This document shows, piece by piece, positions 44,601 through 53,596 of a stretch of 64,000 nucleotides of DNA. The notes under the pieces are model-generated. The model saw only the letters and a program-made list of their open reading frames with translations. It did not search any database and had not been told where the DNA came from. The stretch is from assembly GCA_021151765.1 (NCBI GenBank), contig JAGKWR010000010.1:8563-72562 (forward strand). The letters run 5' to 3'. Within the stretch, counting starts at the first letter, position 1. Each line of letters begins with the position of its first letter. This DNA comes from Alphaproteobacteria bacterium. Its GTDB lineage: Bacteria; Pseudomonadota; Alphaproteobacteria; Rickettsiales; UBA1997. Made by a program: the position numbers and the translations under genes.

Positions 44601-45055
44601 AGCTTTTCTAAGTTGTCACAGGAATAAATTTTACCTTCTACTTTGCAGCAATACTCAGATTTATGCCGATCATCATTTTTTTGTTTAAGCCAAATTCTAA
44701 TCCCTAATTTTTCTCTGATTTTCTCTAATTTATCATTAAGCTCAGATTCATGATCGTTTGGAGCTTTGAATTGAACATGGGAACTAGATACTGCACCAAT
44801 TTGCGCTCCTTCATCTAGTAGAAATTTTACACCAGCAGCATCAGTTTCTATATAGTCGCTAGTAAGATTGAATTGCGAAGTGGTTTTTTTGTGATCCTTA
44901 ACGAATTTATTATTACGAGTCAGGAATTCTAATAGCGTCTTGTAGGCCTTACTAGTTTGGGTAGAGAAGCTTGATCCTTGTATAAAAATTTTATAAGAAT
45001 TGGTGTCGGTTTTCTCTTTTATGGTGAAGTGTATAAGAGTTTTACTACGAGTCAT
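41627..45055 (-). CDS. Large protein of unknown function heading the iron operon
   Basis: This 1142-residue protein belongs to no family I recognise. There is no signal peptide. Two N-terminal segments (about 20-46 and 134-158) look like diverged copies of one unit: Y, a few hydrophobics, Q/E-G, F/Y-S, then LLxFL. Apolar stretches lie near 236-262, 358-395, 413-432 and 478-525, the last Gly/Ala-rich. Residues 820-1000 are acidic and Ser-rich, probably disordered; the C-terminus is basic. A Fur box covers its promoter and its stop overlaps an ATG of tonB. A host-directed effector or a membrane-acting iron-stress protein are both possible. Confidence 0.85.
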   Translation of the reverse strand: MTRSKTLIHFTIKEKTDTNSYKIFIQGSSFSTQTSKAYKTLLEFLTRNNKFVKDHKKTTSQFNLTSDYIETDAAGVKFLLDEGAQIGAVSSSHVQFKAPNDHESELNDKLEKIREKLGIRIWLKQKNDDRHKSEYCCKVEGKIYSCDNLEKLLSFLSGDYLIQRNKRIISYSYDPAKSFGIFEVLQDIISSSKSAIHWTKTNQFPYRTYKKKFEPIIENQSHLPIVIDGADDTANALNSSGLPQQALYLAQALAIFPFFLRGVHLGYEGLGEEAQEIHDQFNQSRSRKFELANKIENYRKELCKLCDINYSETNDDTPEEFINKISVKFSTKDLTAQNQIIALYQQYLQEVEEEFAAPKLVDVMAAYCGWVAMISMMSSVAAYEFQALANIGGGIANITKTINNDKLPLISQIGSNLGLAGQCLMVLYASHKTVNEFKDWQEVEAELQEFSEAKNVSDLAKNMATKLLAAKRNNHAIQTFGNATLAAGQTMMAASGPLIFASAPLLFGGLAATLIGVATNSGSELLYRAYQNYERDIDDLENKIIRSAPEFEEHDFQNIEKALSRHAEEQILKIEILGHLRAVKFVLYQKYNDSHSGIFAELANLAGARLANIFANLPIDSVNLIKDNPEITAHPQNEDDLSIFDTSIEDVEAAYQKYKSLEEHSPEATHEERIKIIQENFISLKKANCGPAKTINQLCERIIDSGGPGSLYLQKKLLSLIANNKGSKAGHDNSNIEDDSAEIRENGEKIIVAKLDLTQFNPDELKQFLSKKRKAKNFTFTSKEAIIAHTNKKDLVVAQTDHLGSFGLIADLSNAAKDFIDSSNVFSKTSEVLNDPIPPSCVANNFEEEQEENAYSPIPPLSFRNISQRSHESDDESEEEKSSESGFAAFSKVLPKNDASEKEPLLSQHRINTQKTERITPTSKTTSKNIPCISAGRDVASGYTEGKNNYQKLPSHTSQSCNLPKDSEQASEEKHSFESLIKNFAKISEVKISKDPTERTQQISKQKEVITKITKKTVPFILLSKTHDKKNKKTVYLYADPYSKKSDPDFLDKQITYILDNNTGKIEVVYGIKAKALFIEQPTQTKNAAITQLDSGIIKKFGDKTQSIFSNFTKQEPSKNPNNREFCQLSRSNIKSRNYANL

Positions 45056-45111
45056 TGCGCCGGTCTCAAAATGATTATATCAAAAAAAACTTCGTCTTAT
45101 TGCCTTTTGAC

Positions 45112-45130
45112 GAAAATGATAATCATTCTC
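45112..45130 (-). promoter_or_regulatory. Fur box
   Basis: GAAAATGATAATCATTCTC matches 17 of 19 positions of the Fur consensus GATAATGATAATCATTATC. It lies 57-75 bases before the ATG of the 1142-aa gene and overlaps the putative -10 element, so iron-loaded Fur would block transcription of the whole minus-strand block down to piuC. Confidence 0.85.
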
Positions 45131-45155
45131 ATAAAATATATAAAAATATAGTCAA
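45128..45155 (-). promoter_or_regulatory. Putative promoter of the iron operon
   Basis: On the minus strand TTGACT (45150-45155) is followed after 16 bases by TATGAG (45128-45133). The -35 is near consensus, the -10 is weaker, and the spacer is extremely A/T-rich. The downstream half is covered by the Fur box. Confidence 0.5.
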
Positions 45156-45287
45156 CATTTTGTCCTTAAACAGTCGATTATATCCTAAAATACCAATTTA
45201 TTAGCTGCACAACGCATTAAATTGTAAAAAAAAAATTATCTAAGAAAGTCGAATTAGGTTAAATCATTAAATGTAAAATTAGACTCC

Positions 45288-46310
45288 ATGAAAATAGCAA
45301 ATGCACAAATTGATTCTTACATACAAAGAATCGCACAGGAAAAAATAGCAGGATGTTTGGTCTTCGGTCCAGAAGCTTCAGTTGTGAATTATAGATTTAA
45401 TTTAATCGCCAAAAATATAACGCCAGATTTAACGGATCCATTTTTAGTAACTCATATCAGTAAAGAAAGATTAAGTGAAGATAAGGCGATTCTAGGGGAT
45501 GAATTCTATTCGTTCCCGATGTTGGGTGGTAGAAAATTAATAATAATAAAAGAAAGCGATGCTGCTTGTAGCGCGGCTTTGAAGATGATTTTTGAAGATC
45601 GGGAATATCACAAAAAGAGCGAAAATTTTATTTTAATACAAGCGGGAGACCTAGATAAATCATCATCTTTGCGAAAAATGTGTGAAGAAAATTTAAACTT
45701 CGCAGCAATAGCATGCTATGAAGATGATGAGCGTGTTATCAAAAAAATAATTTTAGATGAATTGGCCAGAAGGCAAGTAAAATCAAGCTCTCAGGTTATA
45801 GAATTCTTGTGCCAAAAGTTGGGAAAAAATCGTCAAATTATTAATTTAGAAATAGAAAAAATTGCACTTTTTTTAGGAGATAAAAAAGAATTAACTCTTG
45901 ATGAGGTCAGTAAAATCAATGGTTACGAAGGGGAGGAGTCAGTTGAAGAATTTGTAATAAATTTTGTATCTGGTAAATTAGATATTGCTGCTAATCAGGT
46001 CGAGAGGCTTATAAATCAAGGCATCGAGCCTATTCTTATAATTCGTTTTTTATCAAATTATTTGCAAAAATTATACCAAGCAAAATGCGAAATGGAGTTC
46101 TCAGGCCTTGATTTTGAAGGTGCGGTAAGGAATCAAAAATTGTTTTTTAAAACAGAAATAGAGTTTAAAAAACATTTAAGAACAGTTTCTTTGAACTTTT
46201 TGACCCAAAATTTACAAAGAATTTTTGAAGTTGAGGCTAAAATAAAAACTTTCCCATTTTCTTCGAGGCTTGTATTTATTGACTTCGTGCAAAATTTTAA
46301 AGTTTTTTAA
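45288..46310 (+). CDS. holA: DNA polymerase III subunit delta
   Basis: HolA opens the sliding clamp as part of the clamp loader. The 340-residue protein has the family start (AGCLVFGPEASVVNYRFNLI), the strand set around FPMLGGRKLIIIKES, and the AAA+-like and collar domains with QVIEFLCQKLGKNRQIINLEIEKIALF. Sequence drift is large, as usual for HolA, but order and length fit. It is transcribed toward the 16S gene, away from the iron operon. Confidence 0.88.
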   Translation: MKIANAQIDSYIQRIAQEKIAGCLVFGPEASVVNYRFNLIAKNITPDLTDPFLVTHISKERLSEDKAILGDEFYSFPMLGGRKLIIIKESDAACSAALKMIFEDREYHKKSENFILIQAGDLDKSSSLRKMCEENLNFAAIACYEDDERVIKKIILDELARRQVKSSSQVIEFLCQKLGKNRQIINLEIEKIALFLGDKKELTLDEVSKINGYEGEESVEEFVINFVSGKLDIAANQVERLINQGIEPILIIRFLSNYLQKLYQAKCEMEFSGLDFEGAVRNQKLFFKTEIEFKKHLRTVSLNFLTQNLQRIFEVEAKIKTFPFSSRLVFIDFVQNFKVF

Positions 46311-46330
46311 AAATAATTAAAGAAAGCTGC

Positions 46331-46359
46331 TTGACATTAAAGAATGTGGAGGTTAAGTT
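46331..46359 (+). promoter_or_regulatory. Putative 16S rRNA promoter
   Basis: A perfect TTGACA (46331-46336) is followed after 17 bases by TAAGTT. The -10 is poor, but the position about 260 bases ahead of 16S and ahead of the processing stem is reasonable for a separate 16S transcription unit. Confidence 0.4.
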
Positions 46360-46525
46360 GCCGGCCCTCTTCGAAGCCGAAGAAAATGAATTCTCAATTT
46401 AGATGTCACTCTCACTCTTGAAAAAGAGCTGTTAGTTCAAATAATTCAGATATTTTTGTTGTTTTAAATCGTAAATAGTCACGTCTTTTACTTCTGTAAA
46501 AAGAAAGTAAAAGCAAAATAATTAG

Positions 46526-46552
46526 AGAGAAAAATAAAGGCGGTAGCTCTGC
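46526..46552 (+). ncRNA. 5' arm of the pre-16S processing stem
   Basis: This 27-base stretch pairs with 48147-48173 over its full length, with two G-U pairs and no mismatch. Such long stems flanking 16S are cut by RNase III in pre-rRNA processing. It lies 67 bases before the mature 16S end. Confidence 0.8.
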
Positions 46553-46619
46553 AATTTGAGCTATCTACTTTATAGAACTTTCGAGTTTTATAGTAGATTC
46601 AAGCTAGTTATCTTATTCT

Positions 46620-48107
<1,488 letters not shown>

Positions 48108-48146
48108 AAAAATAAGCCATCCTTTGGGATAGAGCTTTAAAGACAC

Positions 48147-48173
48147 GCAGAGCTGCCGTCTTTATTTTTCTCT
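48147..48173 (+). ncRNA. 3' arm of the pre-16S processing stem, with internal hairpin
   Basis: Complementary to 46526-46552 (27 pairs). It lies 40 bases after the mature 16S end. The same area can fold locally (AAAGAC at 48139 with GTCTTT at 48158, and GCAG/CTGC inside) followed by ATTTTTCTCTTTT, so it may double as a terminator of the 16S unit. Confidence 0.75.
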
Positions 48174-48250
48174 TTTGAAAACGTGACTATAACGATTAAA
48201 ACAAATCCCTCCAGATTTTTTTCCCTTTAAAAATTAAAAAATAGCCTACG

Positions 48251-48625
48251 ATGCCGCACTTAATCATTGAGCATTCTAGCAACATAAAACCTAAATCGGT
48301 TGCTTATTTGCAAAATAAGATTCAAGAAATTATGCATTTGCAAGAAGGTAACTTTGATGCTGATCAATGTAAGTGTCGTAGCTTTTCTTCTGGTGAATAT
48401 TTTGTTGGTCACCTTAATGAATTGGATAGTTCTTTCATTCATATCACTTTAAAAGTTTTAACGGGTAGATCAGTTGAAATTCGCCAAAACCTTTCTCAAA
48501 AAATCGGCGAATTCACACAGAAATTTTACGAGGATCTTAAACTTGCAACTAAGCGTTGTGACATATCTGTCGACATAGTTGAAATGCAACGTGATACTTA
48601 CCAAAAAATTCGAATTGAAAGATAG
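48251..48625 (+). CDS. 5-carboxymethyl-2-hydroxymuconate isomerase-family tautomerase
   Basis: This 124-residue protein begins MPHLIIEHSSNI, the start of CHMI (HpaF) proteins of the tautomerase/MIF superfamily, in which Pro2 becomes the catalytic base after Met removal. HITLKVLTGRSVEIRQNLSQKIGE fits the second half. The classical role is in aromatic acid breakdown, but no other such gene is near, so the physiological substrate is unknown. It is the first gene after 16S. Confidence 0.82.
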   Translation: MPHLIIEHSSNIKPKSVAYLQNKIQEIMHLQEGNFDADQCKCRSFSSGEYFVGHLNELDSSFIHITLKVLTGRSVEIRQNLSQKIGEFTQKFYEDLKLATKRCDISVDIVEMQRDTYQKIRIER

Positions 48626-48679
48626 CAATATTACTCGCATTTTGAACCGAGCGATAGTTAAAATTTTAAGCGTTATAAA

Positions 48680-49219
48680 ATGATTAAAGATTCTCGGCCA
48701 GATTTAATTGATGACATAGCTTGGAATAATAAGGATATTATCGGAGAAATACAGAATTGTAACTTACAACTTAGCGAAGCGACTCATCCAGTAAAAAACG
48801 CGCATGATTGTAATCGTTATTTATATTTGGGTGCCAATTATAATTATATTTTAGCACCAATAATGGAGAGAATCGCGGGTAAAAGTTTTGGCGAGATTAT
48901 TCGTGAAAAAATTATTGCTTCTCTTGTCTTAAGAAGAACTCTGGTGTTTGATGGGATGCAATATGACGTGACTCAGAATCGAGTATTTGTAAAAGATCAT
49001 CGTGAAATGGAATTAGCTCAAAGATATAATTGTTACGAGATCAAATATAAGGTGGTGCAAAATTTTAATTATGATTCAATGTATTTCCTAATAACACAGC
49101 TTATTGAAATGAGCAAAGAGCTTGTAGAGAGGCAAGTTAGTAGTTGGATTCGCGAAGATAGCTGGGTTCAAATTGTCAAATTTCAAAAACAAAAGAATTT
49201 ACCAAAAAATGTTCGGTAA
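48680..49219 (+). CDS. Hypothetical protein between the tautomerase and queE genes
   Basis: The family of this 179-residue protein is not recognised. It appears soluble, without a signal peptide or membrane helix; it is helix-rich, with an aromatic middle (NRYLYLGANYNYILAPIMERI) and a mixed charged C-terminus. It lies 54 bases after the tautomerase gene and ends 10 bases before the chosen queE start, consistent with one transcript. Confidence 0.6.
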   Translation: MIKDSRPDLIDDIAWNNKDIIGEIQNCNLQLSEATHPVKNAHDCNRYLYLGANYNYILAPIMERIAGKSFGEIIREKIIASLVLRRTLVFDGMQYDVTQNRVFVKDHREMELAQRYNCYEIKYKVVQNFNYDSMYFLITQLIEMSKELVERQVSSWIREDSWVQIVKFQKQKNLPKNVR

Positions 49220-49229
49220 TAATAAAATT

Positions 49230-49886
49230 ATGAAGCCAGAAATTCATTCTGGTGAAACTCTCGATATTCAAGAAATTTTTCCAACTTTACAAGGTGAGGG
49301 GCCTTATACTGGTCATCCAGCAGTTTTTATTCGTTTAGGTGGTTGTAATCTAGCCTGTAATTTTTGTGATACTGAATTTGAATCTTATAAAAATTATTCA
49401 CTTAGCGAGATTTTAGATCAGGTGCAAAAATTAGCAAAAAACTCATCAGGAAGAGTTGTAAGAAAATTAATTGTGATTACCGGTGGAGAACCTTTACGCC
49501 AACCTATTGAAAAACTTTGCACAGAATTAGTGAAATTAAACTTCTTAGTGCAAATTGAAACCAATGGCACTCTTTATCGTGAATTACCTGCAGAAATTAA
49601 AATTATCTGTTCTCCAAAATCATCAAACGGTAAATATCACCAAATTAGATTGGATTTGCTTTCACGTATTGATGCATTCAAATTTATAATTTCTAAGACT
49701 GATAAAAATTACCAAGATGTTGCGGAAATTGGTCAATCACAATTAGGGACTCCAGTTTACTTACAACCGATGGATGAATACGATGATACTAAGAACCATG
49801 TTAATTTGATGTATGCTACAGATCTTTGTCAAAAACACGGATATATTTTATCGATACAAACACATAAAATTTTGCAAATAAAATAA
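49230..49886 (+). CDS. queE: 7-carboxy-7-deazaguanine synthase QueE
   Basis: QueE is the radical-SAM enzyme that makes the 7-deazaguanine core for queuosine, using the product of QueD. The cluster motif is CNLACNFC (Cx3Cx2C) in GGCNLACNFCDTEFES, after FPTLQGEGPYTGHPAVF; the VITGGEPLRQ loop binds SAM. The start at 49230 is preferred because it follows the previous stop; earlier ATGs at 49173 and 49209 overlap the upstream gene. With queD in the same window, queuosine synthesis is implied. Confidence 0.93.
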   Translation: MKPEIHSGETLDIQEIFPTLQGEGPYTGHPAVFIRLGGCNLACNFCDTEFESYKNYSLSEILDQVQKLAKNSSGRVVRKLIVITGGEPLRQPIEKLCTELVKLNFLVQIETNGTLYRELPAEIKIICSPKSSNGKYHQIRLDLLSRIDAFKFIISKTDKNYQDVAEIGQSQLGTPVYLQPMDEYDDTKNHVNLMYATDLCQKHGYILSIQTHKILQIK

Positions 49887-49893
49887 TCTGTTT

Positions 49894-51177
49894 TTAGTGA
49901 TTGCGACCAGTATCTTGAGAAGTATGGAGTCTATCTGATATTGGTTTTTCTATATTTTTTGAAGGTAACTTCTCTTCACTCAGTATCTTTTGGGCAAATT
50001 TTACCAGATCATCTTGAATATTTTTTAGAACATTGGGATCAATATCTTTACTCTCGTATTCTTCTGATATTTTGGAAATTTGATCGGCAGTTATTGGTGC
50101 GAATAAAGTTCCGATCGATTTAGTAAAGGTTTCAGCTTCTTTAGAGGCTTTTATTAGTGTACTTTCTGAAGTTGTATGCGGACTGGTTAAAAGCTGATAA
50201 AATGAATTATTTTCAATAGTCTCAGCTAAGTTTTCAGCAAGATTCTTTATGTGTTTGCCCAGTGTTGGGCCAATAGCAACTGTTGTCGAAGTAGTCGTGG
50301 CAAGAATCGTACGCGCAACTGCACCAGCAAAAAATGAAGAAATATTTCGTGATTTGATGTTTTTGATAGTTTCGGCAAATACTTCTTTTGCGTTCATATC
50401 ACCAGCACTCAATTTTGTAGTTAGGCTATCGAAAGGTGTAGTCAGAAACGCAAAGAACATACGACAAGCTATAGTTGCTGCTAAATCAGCTTGTTGAGTA
50501 TTTAAGCCAATTTTTTCAATTAGATCTTTATTTTGATTGACAAAATTTGATGCAATGGGACCGGCTCCAACTGATGCAGCGCAGAAAGATAAGTTGCGAC
50601 ATAATAAGGCTATAGAGCGATAAGCATAATTTTGTGAAAATATTTGCTGTCTATTTGCTAAATCTTGCCAATCTGCTTCGCCATAATTTTTAGTTTTTGG
50701 ATTATTAGGTAATAGTTCAAAAAAAGTTTTGCGATCAATATTCAATATGTCGGCCGGGTTAGATACAAGTTGACCAGATTTCGGGGGATATATTAAAGGA
50801 TATCGAGATGAGTTTACGGAACTGAATTTTTCTTTTGGTTCTAATTTTGATCCGATAGCAGTTTCAAAAAATGCATTAAAAGGAAGCATTGCTGCTACTG
50901 GCCATTCCATTTCTTGAGAAACGTATTTTGAAATTGTGGCTGGAAGCATCGAAGCGTAAATTCTACGCTTCATAATATTTAAAGTGTCTTGTAATTGAAT
51001 TCCTGCAGGACGACTTAAAGATTCAGATAAAGCTGAACTGTACGGCACTCCTTCTTTTACTTTTTTGCCACCGACATTTATTGCTGGAGTAATAATAATA
51101 TGGGCAGGAATTGAAGCACCAATTATCCCTAAAAGATTAAAAAAGGGTGTAGCAATTGATTGATCTTTTTCGACCAT
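49894..51177 (-). CDS. Six-segment membrane protein resembling a mitochondrial carrier
   Basis: Not a textbook bacterial family. Six apolar segments occur in three pairs. The odd ones each end in a proline motif: ITPAIN (P31), LPFNAFFE (P99) and TPFDSLTTKL (P248), recalling the PxD/E signature of SLC25 carriers. The even ones resemble the paired helices (YASMLPATISK, LLCRNLSF, FFAGAVARTI). The third pair, about 230-305, is the closest. Some signature Lys/Arg are missing. A soluble tail of about 120 residues follows. Legionella LncP is a known secreted carrier mimic; this could be similar, but that is inference. Confidence 0.55.
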   Translation of the reverse strand: MVEKDQSIATPFFNLLGIIGASIPAHIIITPAINVGGKKVKEGVPYSSALSESLSRPAGIQLQDTLNIMKRRIYASMLPATISKYVSQEMEWPVAAMLPFNAFFETAIGSKLEPKEKFSSVNSSRYPLIYPPKSGQLVSNPADILNIDRKTFFELLPNNPKTKNYGEADWQDLANRQQIFSQNYAYRSIALLCRNLSFCAASVGAGPIASNFVNQNKDLIEKIGLNTQQADLAATIACRMFFAFLTTPFDSLTTKLSAGDMNAKEVFAETIKNIKSRNISSFFAGAVARTILATTTSTTVAIGPTLGKHIKNLAENLAETIENNSFYQLLTSPHTTSESTLIKASKEAETFTKSIGTLFAPITADQISKISEEYESKDIDPNVLKNIQDDLVKFAQKILSEEKLPSKNIEKPISDRLHTSQDTGRNH

Positions 51178-51270
51178 TTGTAAACTTTGGTTTTTTGGGA
51201 GAATTATTTTCTAAAGTAGATTTTAGGTGGTGTTGATTAATAAAAATATGCAAGTGGTGATTCGCATATT

Positions 51271-52806
51271 TTATAAAGGAAGGTTATCGTGTTTTTTCCA
51301 AGGTTTTTGGACGTCTTTATTTTTCAAAATTTGCAATGATTTGCAAATTCTTCTTCTTGTATTTTGTGGGCGAATAACTTCATCAATAAAGCCACGGGAA
51401 GCTGCCACAAAAGGAGAGGCGAATTTCTCACGATATTCGGCAACTTTTGCTGCTTTGCTTTCCGGATTTTTAGCTTCTTCACGGAAGATGATTTCAACCG
51501 CACCTTCAGGGCCCATAACCGCAATTTCTGCGTTCGCCCAAGCATAGTTAACGTCGCCGCGCAAATGTTTAGAATTCATCACGATATAAGCACCGCCGTA
51601 GGCTTTACGAGCAATTACGGTAATTTTTGGAACTGTAGCTTCAGCGTAAGCGTAAAGCAATTTTGCGCCGTGACGAATAATACCGCTATGTTCTTGATCG
51701 CAACCCGGTAAGAAACCTGGAACGTCAACAAAAGTTACTAATGGAATGTTAAATGCATCGCAGAAACGAATGAAACGAGCAGCTTTTTCAGAAGCTTTGA
51801 TATCTAAACATCCGGCTAAATTCATTGGCTGGTTGGCAACAATACCAACAGTTTCACCTTCTAAACGACCAAAACCGATCAAAATATTCTTAGCGTAATT
51901 AGGTTGAATTTCGAAGAAATCACCTTCATCCAAAATTTTCTCGACCAATTCTTTCATATCGTAAGGTTGGTTAGGATTTTCTGGAATCAGAGTATTTAAA
52001 GAAACATCAACGCGATCAGCTTCGTCATCAGTTGGGATTTGAGGAACTTGTTCTTTGTTTGACAAAGGCAAGAAGTTAATCAAACGACGAGTTTGCAATA
52101 AAGCTTCGATATCGCTTTTGAAAGTTAGATGAGCAACTCCGCTTTTTGCGCCGTGAACGGAAGCACCACCTAATTCTTCTTGAGTAACTGTTTCATGGGT
52201 AACTGTTTTTACAACATCCGGACCAGTAACAAACATATAAGAAGAATCTTCGACCATAACTGTAAAGTCAGTCAAGGCTGGTGAATATACAGCGCCACCA
52301 GCACAAGGTCCCATGATTAAAGAAATTTGAGGGATCACGCCTGAAGCATCAACGTTGCGTTGAAAAATTTCACCGTAACCACCCAAAGAATCTACGCCTT
52401 CTTGGATACGTGCTCCGCCAGAGTCGTTAATACCCACAACAGGAGCTCCAACTTGCATAGCTTTATCTAGAACTTGGCAGATTTTTTTAGCATGAGCTTC
52501 ACCAAGTGAGCCGCCCATAACTGTGAAGTCTTGGCTATAAACAAAAACTAAGCGGCCATTTATTGTGCCTTGTCCAGTTACAACTCCGTCTCCTGGATGT
52601 TTTTTGTCTTCCATGTCAAAATCAGAGCAACGATGTTCAACATACAAACCATATTCTTCGAAAGAGTCAGCATCCAAAAGAACTTCAATTCTTTCGCGAG
52701 CCGTTAGTTTTCCTTTAGCGTGTTGTAGATCAATTTTTTTCTGACCACCACCCATACGCGCTTCTTCGCGTTTTGAGTTTAGTTTTTGAATATTTAATGA
52801 ACGCAT
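51271..52806 (-). CDS. pccB: Propionyl-CoA carboxylase beta chain (acyl-CoA carboxyltransferase)
   Basis: This is the carboxyltransferase half of a biotin-dependent acyl-CoA carboxylase. The 511-residue chain has two crotonase folds with the oxyanion glycines (INDSGGARIQEGV, MGPCAGGAVYSPAL, then VPGFLPGCDQEHSGIIRHGAK and ARKAYGGAYIVM). The alpha chain gene is not adjacent. PccB allows propionyl-CoA to enter the citric acid cycle by way of methylmalonyl-CoA and is kept in many Rickettsiales. Confidence 0.94.
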   Translation of the reverse strand: MRSLNIQKLNSKREEARMGGGQKKIDLQHAKGKLTARERIEVLLDADSFEEYGLYVEHRCSDFDMEDKKHPGDGVVTGQGTINGRLVFVYSQDFTVMGGSLGEAHAKKICQVLDKAMQVGAPVVGINDSGGARIQEGVDSLGGYGEIFQRNVDASGVIPQISLIMGPCAGGAVYSPALTDFTVMVEDSSYMFVTGPDVVKTVTHETVTQEELGGASVHGAKSGVAHLTFKSDIEALLQTRRLINFLPLSNKEQVPQIPTDDEADRVDVSLNTLIPENPNQPYDMKELVEKILDEGDFFEIQPNYAKNILIGFGRLEGETVGIVANQPMNLAGCLDIKASEKAARFIRFCDAFNIPLVTFVDVPGFLPGCDQEHSGIIRHGAKLLYAYAEATVPKITVIARKAYGGAYIVMNSKHLRGDVNYAWANAEIAVMGPEGAVEIIFREEAKNPESKAAKVAEYREKFASPFVAASRGFIDEVIRPQNTRRRICKSLQILKNKDVQKPWKKHDNLPL

Positions 52807-52859
52807 AATTTTGTACTTATTTGTTAGTGCCGATGCCCAGTTTTAATGGGCCCGAAAGA

Positions 52860-53534
52860 CTATTTAAATTTTGCAATGATTGTTTCACCACCGATCATGG
52901 TTTGACCGATTAAAGCTTTAATATCAACGTTTTCAGGGAAATAAAGATCAGTACGAGAACCGAAACGAATGATGCCATAACGATCACCAGCTTTTACTTC
53001 TTGGCCTTCCTTTGCATCAGATAAAATACGGCGTGCAACTAAACCAGCAACTTGCACACAAATAATTTCTGTACCATTAGCAGTTTTAATTACGATAGAA
53101 TTTCTTTCATTTTCTGAGCTAGCGTTATTGTCGTTAGCGCTTAAGAATTTGCCAGGTTTGTAATGTGTTTGGGTAATTTGACCAGCGACCGGTACACGAT
53201 TTACGTGAACGTTAAATACATTTAAGAAAACGCTCATTTTATTCCATTTTTTATCGCCGAAGTTGAGTTCGCTTGGTGCAGTAACGCCATTTTCAAGCAA
53301 AGTAACAACGCCGTCAGCTGGGCTTACGATAACGTTTTCTTCAGTTGGAATAACTCTTTCAGGATCGCGGAAAAAAAAGATACACCATAAAGTTAAAACA
53401 AGACCAACAAGACCAAGCTTGCTGCTCATTAAAGCGATTACGATTGTAACTAAAGCGAAGATTAAAATGAATTTGTAGCCTTCTTTATGAATTGGAAAGG
53501 AAGCTAATTTAACAGCATCAAGGAAGTGTTGCAT
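52860..53534 (-). CDS. psd: Phosphatidylserine decarboxylase proenzyme
   Basis: Psd makes phosphatidylethanolamine at the inner membrane. The 224-residue short-type enzyme has an N-terminal hydrophobic region, SPADGVVTLLENG, VFLNVFNVHVNRVPVAG, and the self-cleavage site in RFGSRTDLYFP, where Ser becomes the pyruvoyl group. The partner pssA, often next door, is not present here. Confidence 0.94.
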   Translation of the reverse strand: MQHFLDAVKLASFPIHKEGYKFILIFALVTIVIALMSSKLGLVGLVLTLWCIFFFRDPERVIPTEENVIVSPADGVVTLLENGVTAPSELNFGDKKWNKMSVFLNVFNVHVNRVPVAGQITQTHYKPGKFLSANDNNASSENERNSIVIKTANGTEIICVQVAGLVARRILSDAKEGQEVKAGDRYGIIRFGSRTDLYFPENVDIKALIGQTMIGGETIIAKFK

Positions 53535-53596
53535 ATTTTTTGATTATTTATTACGAAATTTGTTATGGCTGATAACGCACATTTAGTGCGTTATCT

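Larger units (their letters stand above)
46311..46619 (+). other. Leader region of the solitary 16S gene
   Basis: These 309 bases hold no protein gene. They contain a possible promoter near the start (46331-46359), the 5' arm of the 16S processing stem (46526-46552), and a hairpin at about 46564-46599 in which TCTACT..ACT pairs with AGT..AGTAGA around a TTCG loop. They therefore look like the transcribed spacer before 16S. Confidence 0.7.

Noticed and set aside
51364..51711. 115-residue plus-strand frame opposite pccB
   Set aside because: The minus-strand PccB is complete and strongly conserved across the same bases.
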